64,000 bases of DNA from Ceratorhiza oryzae-sativae (lineage: Eukaryota; Basidiomycota; Agaricomycetes; Cantharellales; Ceratobasidiaceae). The stretch lies in contig JARWMV010000011.1 in assembly GCA_030998015.1 (NCBI GenBank), positions 186,001 through 250,000 of the forward strand, in the 5' to 3' direction. Both the position numbers and the translations under genes were made by a program. Of this stretch, positions 1 to 11,318 are shown one piece after another. Under the pieces are notes generated by a model. That model was not told the DNA's origin. It was given only the letters and a program-made list of their open reading frames with translations, and made no database searches. Within the stretch, counting starts at the first letter, position 1; the number at the start of each line of letters is the position of its first letter.

Positions 1-143
1 ACAGGTCATGTGAGTGGTCCAGTCATGAGTAAACAGTATGGATACCTCACATGATTGTCTATAACCTGTATGTAAGTTGCTCTTAGGGTTGTTGCAGCTC
101 CAAATCTTATAGAGCCACACAAGGTCCAAGGGTCACATGATTT

Positions 144-344
144 AAGCACTGAGGTCACATGATAACTTGCTCCTTGCTCCAAGTTACAATGAAGAGAATT
201 GCAGGAGCAAGTTAGGTAACCACCATAAGCACCAAAGTCATGTGATGTGTTAAGCACAAGGGTCACATGACAACTTGCTCCTTGCTCCAAGTTACAATGG
301 AGAGAATTGCAGGAGCAAGTTAGATAACCACCATAAGTGCTAGG
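144..344. repeat. Two-unit tandem repeat, period 108 bp
   Basis: Two near-identical units (about 144-236 and 252-344) are offset by 108 bases. Each holds an inverted pair AACTTGCTCC ... GGAGCAAGTT (164-173/204-213 and 272-281/312-321), so each unit could fold into a stem with a loop of about 30 bases. The repeat lies downstream of the helicase remnant on its coding strand, so it may be part of the transposon's 3' region. That link is inference. Confidence 0.8.
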
Positions 345-431
345 CTAAGCACCAAGGTCACATGACCTTGTTTATAGCTTGTTTGACTTAGGAGAAAATG
401 CTATAAATTATAGGCTAATTCTCTTGTTATG

Positions 432-3163
432 TTATGGCTGTCTGTGCAGGTCATAACATTTTAGACATGCTGCAATGATCTGTTCAGGTTCTCCTTGAGG
501 GATGACTGGCAGGATTTGCTGGAAATCACCACCAAAAACAACAGTGATACCACCAAACAGCCAATTGGGTTTTGAGCAGAGATCCTGACAGGTGTGTTTG
601 AAAGCCTCTGCACAGTAATGGTGTTGCATAGGTACCTCATTCCAGATTATAAGCTTTGTTTGCTATATGAGTTTTGCAAGGTCAGAGGATTTGTTGATTG
701 AGCAGGTGCCAACTTCATGAATTTTGATAGGAATGCTGAACCTTGAGTGAAATGTTTGGCCACCTGGAAGAAGGAGAGAAGCAATCCCAGAAGATGCAAT
801 ACAAAGCACAATGTGGCCTTCAGAGCACAGCTTGTTACAAAGCACCTTGTATAGGAAGGTTTTTCCTGTGCCAGCTGGGCCATCAAGGAAGAATATTTGG
901 CCTCTGGATTCAGTAACAGAAGTATAGACCTGGTCAAATGCATGATGTTGCTGTGGGTTCAATTGGCCTAAAAGTTCATCAGGTAAACCATCTGGAATAC
1001 CTGGCAGAGTAGAGTCTGTTCTAGAATGAGTCTATTGTGCTCTTGGTACTGGTCCCAGCCACCTTCAGATTTTGGGAGTTTTACACATTCCATAGTGAAA
1101 CCTGCATCCTCAACCAATTGTTGAATCAAACAGAGGGTGTAGTCATAGACCTGGTCATCTGTGAGGTTTGGTATATTCCAGCCTTGTCTTTGAATGTTGT
1201 GTTATGGATTGTCACAAATATGGTGTTTATAATTGTCCCACAGTTTTTTTGCATCAGCTGGAGAACTGAATGTAAGAATGACCACAAATAGTTTCTGGAG
1301 CTGAGATCCAGTTTGCATTCCAGAAGTCTCTTCAAGACACCTAGTCCATTCACCATTGTCTTTCTCATGCAGGGAGGTTTCAGGGGAGCTAAGATACAAA
1401 TCATACTTAGCTCAACTACAAAGGTAGAGAACTATGCATATACTGTACCTAAGATATAAATCATACTATGAGGCACAGTGAGAAAGAAAAAAATACATGA
1501 AAGGAGAAAGAAAAACTATACCTTATCTCAACTATGTTACAGGTCAGGGTACACTAGAATATCTAGAGCTTAAACAAATGTAGATATGTTAGTATACACT
1601 AATTGTACTCAATACTTCTTAGACTAGAGTAAGAAGGCTCAAAGTAGTTGCAATGCAATCAAGTAACACTCAAGGTAGTCTTAATCTTTCACAGTGTAAA
1701 CTGACTAATTTATAAGTATAAAGAGCAAGACTACTATGGTCAGGTTCCCTTAGATATCTTAAATGTAGTTCAGCCCTAGTTGCTTGGACTAACTGATACT
1801 AATCTTAATACTAGACTTAAGCAATAGCTTATAGGATAGATGGTGGGCTGCCTAATGTGTGTACTTCCTCAGCTACAGGTACTTAGATTTCCTCTAATAG
1901 CTGGTACTCAATGTCATGCTCAATCAGGTAATATTGTATCCTTATATAACTCTGTATATAAGATACAATGACTCAGGCAGTATATAACTAATATGGTACT
2001 ATATTCCTCAGTACTAGTTATATAAGAAATCACACACAGACAAGAGAAAATAGAAAGAGAAAAGAAACCAATAACCAGTCTGGGTTGAGTAAGAGTAGGA
2101 GGAGAGGGGGTGGTCTGGAAGGGCCTCAGAGGAGGTCCTTTTATACCCTGAGGAGGGCATTCCAGAGCCAAATAGATGCATGCATGCCAGTGCAATCATC
2201 AAAAGAGGGTACTGCTATACTTGGGTTACACCCTAGCCCAGTATAGGATAAGAGAGTAAAGACAGGGTGTGGATCAAAGGCATTGATGCATCTGAGACCT
2301 GCTATTGGCTTGTAGATCATATTATCATAGTATATACATGTAATGAACAGAGGCTACATCTCAGTGAGCCATAAAGTGAGTCAGAGAAGCTTCTGGATCA
2401 ATTTGGAAGGCTCTCCTGACTGACTGGAGTCATTAGATCTTGATTGATGGTCCAGTAAGATGCTAATGATCTTTGGGCCATTCCAGCACAAGGATCTGGT
2501 GGATTGCAACAATCTTTGGGCAGCAGATACTGCTGAAGATTAGCTATCAATAGAGGATAAGATTGCTCTGATAGCATAAGCAGTTGCCAAGATATGAGCA
2601 GTGCAATGTTGTAATCAATATCCCCTGATAAGAGGAAATATTACAACCTCTGTATCTCTCTGAGATCTTATTGTAAAAACTTAATAAAATATGTGTTGGA
2701 AAGCAGGAAATTTGTACTATTCAATGGAACTGAAAATAGTACAATTTGGAGTGCATACAAATTCAAGTATTTCACAAATTAATTACAGAGGCATTGCTTG
2801 AGGTTGGCAGAGCAGACTAAAATAATAGAAAAATGTTAGTGATCCATAACAAAGAAGTAGTCTCATATAGAATTTAGGGCCTTGGTTTGGCCCAACAAAA
2901 TATGTCTGCCCAAGTGCGCCGCTAGAAGGTATACCAGCAGCAGAAGTACATCTCAGCTTCCAGACTTGCAACTTCTTGCTCCAGGAGAATTTAGATGGAA
3001 TCTCCTGGTAAACCATAGACCTGGCTAAGTTTCTGATGGCTTGGTTTTGGTGTGCATTCAGTTTGAAGTAAGCAGTGAGCATTGTGTCCAGCCAATTGGC
3101 AATGACATTGTGTATGAGCTGATCCCCACAGAAGGCAATAGTCAGTTGATCTGGCAGATGCAC
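432..3163 (-). pseudogene. Broken Helitron-type (PIF1-like) helicase
   Basis: Four blocks on the minus strand together resemble the C-terminal part of Helitron Rep/helicase proteins. Block 3163-2783 carries the region before the helicase, with an EIPSKFSW-type motif and a FYMRLLL motif. Block 1399-1202 has DNGEW..CLEE and MQTGSQL motifs that normally follow about 30 residues later. Block 962-663 is the start of the PIF1 domain with Walker A GPAGTGKT. Block 629-432 carries FGGDFQQ, the PIF1 motif around Walker B. The blocks are in different frames, separated by stops, and about 1.4 kb of unrelated AT-rich DNA splits the second from the first. No HUH Rep domain is visible. This is a dead copy; helicase identity is clear, and Helitron rather than cellular PIF1 is inferred from the upstream motifs. 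Confidence 0.85.
1405..2782. other. AT-rich DNA interrupting the helicase remnant
   Basis: No coding match is recognised. The stretch separates two helicase blocks that are adjacent in intact relatives, so it is probably a later insertion, but I could not define terminal repeats or a target-site duplication. Confidence 0.4.
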
Positions 3164-3508
3164 AGTGTAGATTTAAATAAATAGCTGTTATTATATGCTG
3201 CCAAACCGCCATTCTCACATTTATAATCCTTAGTTTGCCTGAAATACAGCTGAATTTGGTTGTAATTCTTTTGCAGTTAAAATCTGTCAATCCTAATTAT
3301 TTTATTTAGATTTTGCCCTCTGATGTGTCTAATTTACACAGTTACAGCCTCTGAATAGTGTGTGTAGTTGCTGTGGGGAAATCTACTTTGTTTGTGCTCC
3401 AATTGTTTTTTTTCTTCCCCACATGATTGCAACCCTGTATTTTTTGGTCCCAAACCCCTGGTGAAAGCACCTCCATGACAGCCCATTACAAATTTTTGTA
3501 ATCAGATG

Positions 3509-4029
3509 TGTCATGGCCTAGACCACGACACGGATTTTATTATGATTTTTGTATATTTTATAAATCTCTCCTTTTCATATTTTTGGACAAGTCCTGTTTA
3601 ATCAGATATATGCATAGAATTACTTACATGATCACGTGACCTTGTTGTTGTTTATGTTCTGTTTGTACCTTCTGGAATATTCCATTACATGGCACCATTC
3701 TCACATCATACGATAGTTGTCTTGCACCATATGTGTATTTGATATAGCTCATCGTATGAATATATAAGGGAGAGTCTGAGAGCCTTAAGCCTCAGAACTC
3801 AACCTCCTGTCGTATCCCCTCTACCACCTGTGTGACTTACCAGTCCATAGTCCCTGCCCAGTCCTCTTAAGGACAAGCGCACTTACTACCCTACCTCCTT
3901 GTGTCTTATCACACCCTCACTGCACATCCCACCTTAGACGTTGTCAGTAAAGCCTCTGGCATCGCTGCCCATAGGCTTGTCATCACCACTTAGGTGTTTG
4001 ACGTTACTGTTCAGGTCGTAGCTCTGACA
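3509..4029 (+). mobile_element. Solo LTR with 5-bp target-site duplication
   Basis: The 521-bp unit begins TGTCATGG and ends CTCTGACA, giving the 5-bp terminal inverted repeat TGTCA/TGACA. It is flanked on both sides by AGATG (3504-3508 and 4030-4034), a classic 5-bp integrase footprint. A TATA-like GAATATATAAGG near 3757 suggests the retrotransposon promoter and sets the orientation. There is no internal region, so this is what remains after LTR-LTR recombination. The superfamily cannot be read from an LTR alone. Confidence 0.85.
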
Positions 4030-4379
4030 AGATGTAATCAAATCTAATCAAAATTTGTTCTGGTGAAAGGGGAGCAGCATGAAGGACACATTTTTGCATA
4101 AAGATTCATTAGCCAAGGTTCTTTGTGCAGGTAAGGGCATATTGCAGAATCTTCAACTGAGTGATTTGGTTTAGTATTTGCTGAGATAGAATTATTAGTG
4201 AACATTGATTCACTTGATAGTCACACACAAGGGGGTTTGATGCAGTTTGGGCAACTATTTAAGACATCAACATATTTTCTCTATTTTATGGACACTTCTA
4301 CAACTCAGTTAGATATGTTTTGGACAATATACTGTAGTTTCAAACCTCTGAGACCCATGAGACATGAGTTGGGCGCTTC

Positions 4380-4561
4380 GCTTGTCGTGGGCGCTTAGGT
4401 TTATCTTATGACTAAGCTTCCCACGTCCGACCTTCCTTTATTATAGAAATTATAGAAATTATAGAAATATAGAAATATAGAAAATATAGAATGAGCTTGT
4501 CTTGGGCACTTAGGTTTATCTTATGACTAAGCTTCCCACCCCCGACCTTCCTTTATTATAG
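4380..4561. repeat. 115-bp-period duplication around a TATAGAAA microsatellite
   Basis: A segment of about 67 bp starting GCTTGTC.TGGGC at 4380 is repeated at 4495 with few changes. The space between the copies is filled by short runs of ATTATAGAA/ATATAGAA (about 4438-4491). Nothing coding is seen here. Confidence 0.75.
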
Positions 4562-4995
4562 ACTCGCCCAGACTATCCGTTCCCCAGCCCGGTATACTCC
4601 CACGGATAGATCCCGGGCAACCCCACGGGAAGGCCAAACCATGTTAGACTCTATGATCACGGCAAGGCAGGAGCTATGAGGTCAAATAGAGTTGCAATAA
4701 ACAGTACATGCGAGCCGGGGTGGGCGAGCTCGGCTCGAGAGTGGCCTTGATGGCCAGGGGGCGGGAGGCTTGGCACTTGATATTAGTGTCGGCATAATAT
4801 GAAAGAGAAGTCTCCACGGTCAATTGCTAAGCATGACTCGACCAGGATTGCACCGAGATCAGAACCAGAGGTCCTGAAACAAGGACTGCTTTGTCAAGTT
4901 GGCTTCACCCAGTCATATACTGACACGCGCATATTCACACAGGTTGGATCACTGTCTCGTCTTCCCCTCGACGTCAACCATCTGTGGCAGAGACA
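4562..4995. other. Upstream region of TDP1-a, no gene seen
   Basis: No convincing coding sequence. It presumably holds the promoter of the gene starting at 4996, but no clear TATA or other element stands out. Confidence 0.4.
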
Positions 4996-7663
4996 TGTCG
5001 AGTTTCGACTGGGACCTTGCGTTGTGAGTATTGCTCTTGTTCGTTTCAATTCGGTTTAGTTGAATGCTCGACAGGGCAATTTCTCTTTCGCTCCAGACAC
5101 AACAACCACAAGCACCAAACTCACGTGACAATCCGATCGTGGTGGTCGACTCGGATGATGAGGAAGATTCTGTTTCGTCCTCGGCCTTGAAGACATCTGC
5201 TATTGAAGCGGCAGCGTCCCTGAATAGCCCAACTCGGTTGCTTGAAAAACATGGCTTTTCTAGCACCAAATATGCTATCACCCGTTTCACACCTCAGGCA
5301 TCATCCCCGACCAAACCACTGGCCGAGAACGGCGCCACAACAAGCTCGAAGTCTGTCATTGAACAATCGATGTCTCCTATAATTGATAACCTGGAAGCGT
5401 TTCGTACTGAGCGAGCAAAGATGGAGCAGGAGCGAATTGCTCGATTGAAGCGGAAGCGTCCGGATTTGGTGGAGACGGATGATGCTAGTGATTTGGATCA
5501 GCCGCTTAGGAAATCGTGAGTTTAAGTTCCTTGAGTTATCAATTTTTTAAAATATATATTGTATCCCAGACTTCGTGACCTATTATACCCACCCTCAAAC
5601 CAGTCCAAAGGGAAGTCCAAAGAAATCTCCCCCTACTCAGGCTCATTCGGGATCCCAGACGAAAATGGAAGATTCTGGTATGGAGTGATCCGCCAAACGA
5701 CCAATGACCATGCCACCCAATGGCCAAACACCAATCCTGTCTTTGGTCTCACCGATATCCTTCCCCCCACTACTTCTTCCCATCCGGACCAAACGCTCTC
5801 ACTTGCGATAATAGCATCATGTGCCGTCGACCTGATGTGGCTTCGCGGATACTTTTCGCAAGACGTGCCAGTGATTTTCATTGGCCCACCCGACACAGAC
5901 GGAAAGGCAGCAGTGAAGTGTGATCTGCTTTCGGGATGGGTACAAACGAGCCCAGAATTGGCGCGGGGGCATGGCTACATGCATGTCAAGGTTTGTTCTC
6001 ATTTTCGAGTCTGGGAGGGGTTCTGAGCTCTGAGTTTCAGTTGATGATGGTGAGTAGGTGTCATCTAGGCATAAGGTGGGATTGATCTGGCGTCCAAGTT
6101 GTTCTATAAGAGCGGCAGGTTAAGGGTCGTGATCACCTCCGCAAATTTCAACCCAGATAATTGGACGAAAGTTGAAAATGTAGAATTGATTTTGTTCCAT
6201 CATGTGATATGTTTAACTGATCGCCTCTGTATTGCGCCTGTGGGATAGAGCGTGTGGCTACAGGATGTCCCACTTTGCGCTTCGCCCACGCCAGTCCCAT
6301 TTCGGGAAGCATCTCCGATTCCAGTCGAGGATGAGGATAACTTTTTGTATTCAATCCCACCGCCTCCTCGATCTCCGGCTTGCACATTCAACCGAGAAAA
6401 CTTCGCCAAACGACTCGAATATGTACTGGAGTCCCTCAATGTCAAGCCAGCTCTTGAAGTCCATCTGTCCGTTCAACAGAAGAGCCAATATATTTCGTTG
6501 CCATTGAGGAATATTGGTACGTTTTCGATTCTGGATGCATGCGATTTTTAGAAAATGAATATTGATGCGCTAGATGAGCTTCATACTCGATGGGATTGGA
6601 GTCGTGTCACCGCACGTCTCATTACGAGCGTAGCTGGAAGACACGTTGGATGGTCGAAGGTAATTGGGCTGGGGCATGTTGCACTTATGAACGCTGTTCG
6701 GGATATGGGTGCAGCTAGCGAGAGCACAAAAATCGAGTGTCAGGGATCAGCTATAGGGGACTACTCCGCCGACTGGACAAACGAGTTCATGTCCTCTGCC
6801 AGGGGGATATCTCCAGACACCTGGCTCGATATACCCAAATCCCGTCGAGCCAAAGCTCCACATCCAGATGGGCTCAGGATTGTGTTCCCGAGTTTGGCGA
6901 CTGTGAATGAGAGTGCTTCAGGGAAAATAGTATGTATGCTAGTTTTCGAGTAGATTCGTTCAGTTGATCTGGCCGTGTGTACAGGGGGGCGACCAGATCT
7001 TCTGTCGCAGGACCCAGTGGGAGTTGTCGCGTTTCCCAAAGGAACTGTTTGTTGACAGTATTTCCAAGAGGGGAAACCTTTTGATGCACTCCAAGGTAAG
7101 CGTTATTGCTTTGTCTTGATACAAGGGTTCACTTGGTGGCATATAGATGATACTTGGGACGCTAAGCGAAGAAGGCAAGATACCTGGCTGGTTTTATATT
7201 GGGTAACTCTCTCGATTGATTCTCTCCGTATTTCAATAATTATTTCCTAATCCACATACAGGAGTCATAATTTCACGGCTTCCGCCTGGGGAAAACTTAG
7301 TATTACCCGTCACACACCTATCATATCCGTTTGTTTCTCGTCATTTGCTACACTTATGACCTCCTCAACGGGTGATGTGATTGAACCAGATCGCAAACTA
7401 TGAACTTGGAGTTGTCATCCCGCTCGAGAACGCTGCTCAGGGCGATAATCTGGCGTGTTGGAAACGCCCAGCGAGGCCGTATGTCATGGGCAAAGATCTG
7501 CCATGGGTACGTACATCAGCTTAGGTGGGGCCTTTTTCAGTAAAACATATAATACTTTGGATTGTAGATGCAGGACGACGATTCCTCAATCTCAGATGTG
7601 ATCGTACCACTAAATTCCGATCCTCTTGATATTGACCAGCTGCTGTATGGATATTTAGATTAG
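4996..7663 (+). CDS. Tyrosyl-DNA phosphodiesterase-like protein (TDP1-a)
   Basis: TDP1 enzymes are phospholipase-D-fold nucleases that remove topoisomerase I remnants and other adducts from DNA 3' ends in the nucleus. Twelve exons keep frame throughout: 4996-5024, 5075-5515, 5570-5990, 6041-6049, 6099-6179, 6249-6516, 6574-6929, 6985-7095, 7147-7202, 7262-7328, 7390-7506 and 7568-7663 (683 aa). The first catalytic motif is the HVK at the end of exon 3, followed by LFYKSGRLRVVITSANF. The second is HSK at the end of exon 8, followed by SHNFTASAWG and NYELGVVIP. The order matches TDP1. The N-terminus carries AISLSLQ after an acidic stretch (ubiquitin-interacting-motif-like) and IVVVDSDDEED (SUMO-interacting-motif-like). 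It is the only copy of three here with no break. Start chosen because the MSSFDWDLAL exon is conserved in TDP1-b. Family call firm; substrate inferred. Confidence 0.88.
6041..6049 (+). other. 9-base micro-exon in TDP1-a
   Basis: TTGATGATG (Leu-Met-Met) lies between a TTTCAG acceptor and a GTGAGT donor. Splicing it in joins HVK to LMM to LFY, which is the residue pattern and spacing that follow the first HxK motif in TDP1 proteins. TDP1-b has the equivalent TTGATGTTG with the same flanking sites. Confidence 0.75.
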
Positions 7664-8640
7664 CAACGGATATATCAGATACACGGCCAACGTGCTTGCA
7701 TGAATGAAATTAACTGCTTTTGGTGTTTTCGATCTACGACTCTGCTACGACCCGTAGGAGGGCTCGTACTAAAACCGACAGACACAGTAAGGGGGATGCA
7801 AAGGTATTTCGACCTGCGGAGCAGGCTCGAGATCCTTTGGTATATGTATTCACAGTAGCATACAATCGAAACCTAGTACATAAGCGAAAACCATACAAAA
7901 GAGGAAATACAACAAAGAAACGAGGCAGTCAGAATCTTGGCATTGCCCAATTGAGAAACAGGCCATATGGGCCATGGTATAAGTCCGGGGTAAGGCCGAT
8001 TGGTGTGGCTCACGACGGACTCTTCTCCCATGCGCAAATGGATTGATTAATGGTCCACACGGAGTTTGCCTTGATGTGCTTTAATAACAGAACGATCGGG
8101 CCTACGGTATTGAACATGTCTAGGATACCAAAAATAGGCACTCACGCGCCGATGCGCTTGATCAACTTGGTATTGATGTGACGTCGTTGATACTATCACG
8201 CCTCGCCGATCGTATAAACACGCCTTTTGCCCGATCAGGTGAAGAACGAAATAATCCCACGCAGCCGAGTGATTGCACACAGGACCGTCAACGCTTTTGG
8301 TTGATTATTGGGATTTCCTGCATTCGACCGCTCATGATTTCATTCAAACTTTCTTTTGATTGCCATTGGGATCCTCTGCTATGGGAACGGCGAGGGCCAA
8401 GTTTGTTGGATGGCCAAGTGAGGGAGTTCGGCCACAGAAGTGATTCGATCAAAGGCAAAGCCTCGACCGTCGATCAGTCGCGCATAATTCGCTCACTGGG
8501 GCGCTGACTCAGCTGCTTCGCTGGACATTTCGTATAAATCTCGACACAGGGGACAGACATGGCTGAGGGCTCTCTGGACAACCACCCGCTCACTGGCGAT
8601 TAACTAGAGAACCAAAAAAATAAATACTAAATCTCCTACC
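7664..8640. other. Intergenic, promoter side of gene B-a
   Basis: No gene is recognised. The last 200 bases (about 8440-8640) are conserved in inverted form at about 28902-29110, upstream of the duplicate gene. Shared blocks include CTGACTCAGC and ACACAGGGGACAGAC, so they are candidate promoter elements. Confidence 0.5.
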
Positions 8641-11318
8641 ATGCTTAACTTCTGGCACCTCGTTCTTGGCGTAGTTTATAGCCATATCCTGTTGGCAACA
8701 GTGTTCCGACCGAGGGAGCCACCAGAGATCGATGGGTGAGTACCCCTAACGGGCTCAAGGGGGTTGGTAGAGCTAAGTTTCCTCTCGTTTCAGGGCTGAA
8801 CCGGTCCTCGCGGCCATCTGGCAGATTCGCTACGCTATCCAACACACTTGGTAAGTACGGTATATCGGGTTCGACTAGATAGAACAAGGGCTAAAATCCA
8901 GGACGCCGAAGGCTATTCTCCGTCTCCGAACAACAATTCGGCAAATTTTCTATTTCTTGGGTCGACTTGGATCACAAATCCCCTACTATCCGGGAACACG
9001 TCCCTTCCACCCGCTTCGTCACCTCCCTCGACCTCTACCGCCCGGACATGAAGGAACTTGCGCTACCCGGTCAAGTCATACTTGGACCAGTTTGTCGACC
9101 TTTGGAGATCCTAGACCGCTCTCGAGGCCACGTCTTAAAGTCGATTGGATCGAAAGGCCACCTCGTGCGCCTAGCCCGATTCGAACAAATGCTGATACTC
9201 TCTCCCCTCAACCGAATGAAAACCATCCCCCGATACCTTCCTCGAGCAGTCACGGCTCATACCGCCTTGGATCTTTGTCAGGCGGAGACACACGCACGCG
9301 AGGCGGACTACGGTGATCTTTACAACACCCAGTTTCTGGGTGAGGATCAAGCCCTGGTCGTAAGCGCTTTGTATGCGGCTGTCGTGGTGTTTTGGATGGT
9401 TTTCGTTCTCAAAAAGGGGAGATATATCACATGTGAGTTGAATGACATATCAAGTGATGTATGTGCGGCTGACATACCCCAAGCAAAAGAATCTAGCTGT
9501 GCGCTTGGTCCTGGAGCATTGGACAAACGTCTCGACTCTGCGCATTCGGGCATCGAAGTCGAGTGGTCGACATTGGTTATACAGGCTCGCCTCGCTCTGG
9601 CCTACCAGGACGATGGAGTAGAATCGGCTTCTGACCATAGCGTTCTCACCCCGACTCTTCTGGGTGGTGATGTTGTAGTGGGCTCGACAATGGATGGCCT
9701 GAACGCGTCATCGATAATCCTTCCAGGGTCGATCACGGGTTCCGTTTCCCTGGATCCCGTGCCCATCCCACTTCCAGTTGATGGCGACAACACCGAAGGC
9801 GGAGGCTTGGCGGTCGAGGTTAGTTCAACCGACCCTGTGAACGTTCCAGTTACACGCGACGATGACTTTGGCGAGGGCGGAGACATAGCTCAGCCAGAGG
9901 TGAGTAAAACGTTCAAGAAAATCGTGGTTGTTTACTAGGTAGTCGGAACGTCAGGATATTGTGGTGGACACTCGCCAGAGGGAGGATGAAATTCGGGACA
10001 CCCAGGAGCTGGTTAACGGCGAGATGGGAAAATCAGTGCTGAGGATACGTGATTCTGGACTGGTGAGTGAAAATTTTGAAGCACAGCGATAGAACTTGAT
10101 GCAGTTGTATAACAGAAGGCCGGTTGGAACAAGACACGCATACCCAAGACCGAGGATGCTATGTTGGATACGAAGGATTGGCTAGAGTCGGAGGAAACCG
10201 TGAGTATCGTCTATTCGATAGAGCTCAGGCGCGCCATTCAAAGTCGTTCAATTGCTTAGTCAAGACACGACTTGGACTCCAACTACAATGTCCCTTCCGA
10301 GTTGGACTCCTCAAGCGGGAGCTCAGCTGAGAGCTCGATTTTTGTCGACCAGGACGCAGGAACAAACGCGGGGGATCAGAGCACAACGTCTTGCTCGACT
10401 GGAATCAATGTCACTCTGCCGCAGCTGAGCCAATGGAAGATGTCCCTGCTATGGGTGGGGAAATCAACGATATCAAGAGTCCGACGAACAGCTCCATGGG
10501 AGAGGAGGAGGGTGACAGGCCAGTAGACAGTCAAGTGGACAACCCTCGTACCTGGACGTCCAACGAGGCCACAACCCATGTCGGGAGGTTGCCACTCATT
10601 GCTGGCTACAACCGACCTGGGAACTTTCCCGCATCCGACTTAGGTAATCGAACGAGCGCTCATCAGCCCGATCCGCGCTCATATCCGACATGAGACGCGT
10701 TGGATTCATGTCATACGAGAGTCCTGCCGCTGTCTCGGGCTCCGACGAGCTCAACTCCGTGGAGCTTCACGCAATTGGCCGAAGCTATCCGGTCTTGGTC
10801 AACCAACTCGGTCTAGCTATGGGTTTGGATGGAAAGCTGGCGACCCTGCTCAGCGAGGCTATGGAGACTTCAATACTGGAAACGGCGGTAGTTCCTGGAC
10901 ATGAAGCGATCCTGGCAGGTATGTCGATACCCTCGAACCAACGTTTGGCGCGATGGGCGAGGCCTCAGCGGGTAAGCAATCGGCTTTTTAAAGTCGGTTT
11001 CAAACGTTCTGACTATGGAAAAAAATTAGACTCCGCGCGGAAGGAGAAAGGGAGACTACAGGGCAGCAGGCCAGCGACCCAGAGCAGCTACCGTCAAGCT
11101 CCCAGCCAGCCCACTCTCGAACGTACTGGGACAGGATCACCGAGATGCTTGGCTGGAAAATCAAGATGCAGAATGAGCTGGTGGGCGGGGGCCAGGGTGG
11201 AAAATCTATAGAACCCTCTGCTGATCGACCTGGAGCCCCTAGCGCCGGAGCTCGTCGTCCGGGGTGGGTTGACGTGGAGCGAGGAAGGAAGGACGAGGGA
11301 AGGAGGCGGAGAATATAG
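8641..11318 (+). CDS. Unknown membrane protein, family B (B-a), probably frame-disrupted
   Basis: I do not recognise this protein. Comparison with the inverted copy fixes exons 8641-8735, 8794-8850, 8912-9432, 9484-9899, 9943-10062 and 10116-10199, with a further exon from 10260. The N-terminus (MLNFWHLVLGVVYSHILL) is hydrophobic, either an anchor or signal. A second membrane segment (ALVVSALYAAVVVFWMVFVL) falls near residues 197-217, followed by KKGR. The rest is an acidic, Ser/Thr/Pro-rich tail. Reading frame is lost relative to B-b near 10400 (10 bases shorter) and again near 10640 (one base shorter), though each segment stays open and similar to the copy. The end at 11316-11318 lies past the point where B-b stops. 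It may be a decaying duplicate or an assembly-damaged gene. Confidence 0.6.

Noticed and set aside
8957..9316. 119-codon frame overlapping exon 3 of B-a
   Set aside because: The frame beginning with the HVPSTRFVTSLDLYRP region is the one conserved in B-b; the overlapping one is not.
9940..9942. Use of the first TAG after 9900 as acceptor in B-a (39-bp intron)
   Set aside because: The next TAG at 9940-9942 gives a better-sized intron and keeps frame in both copies.
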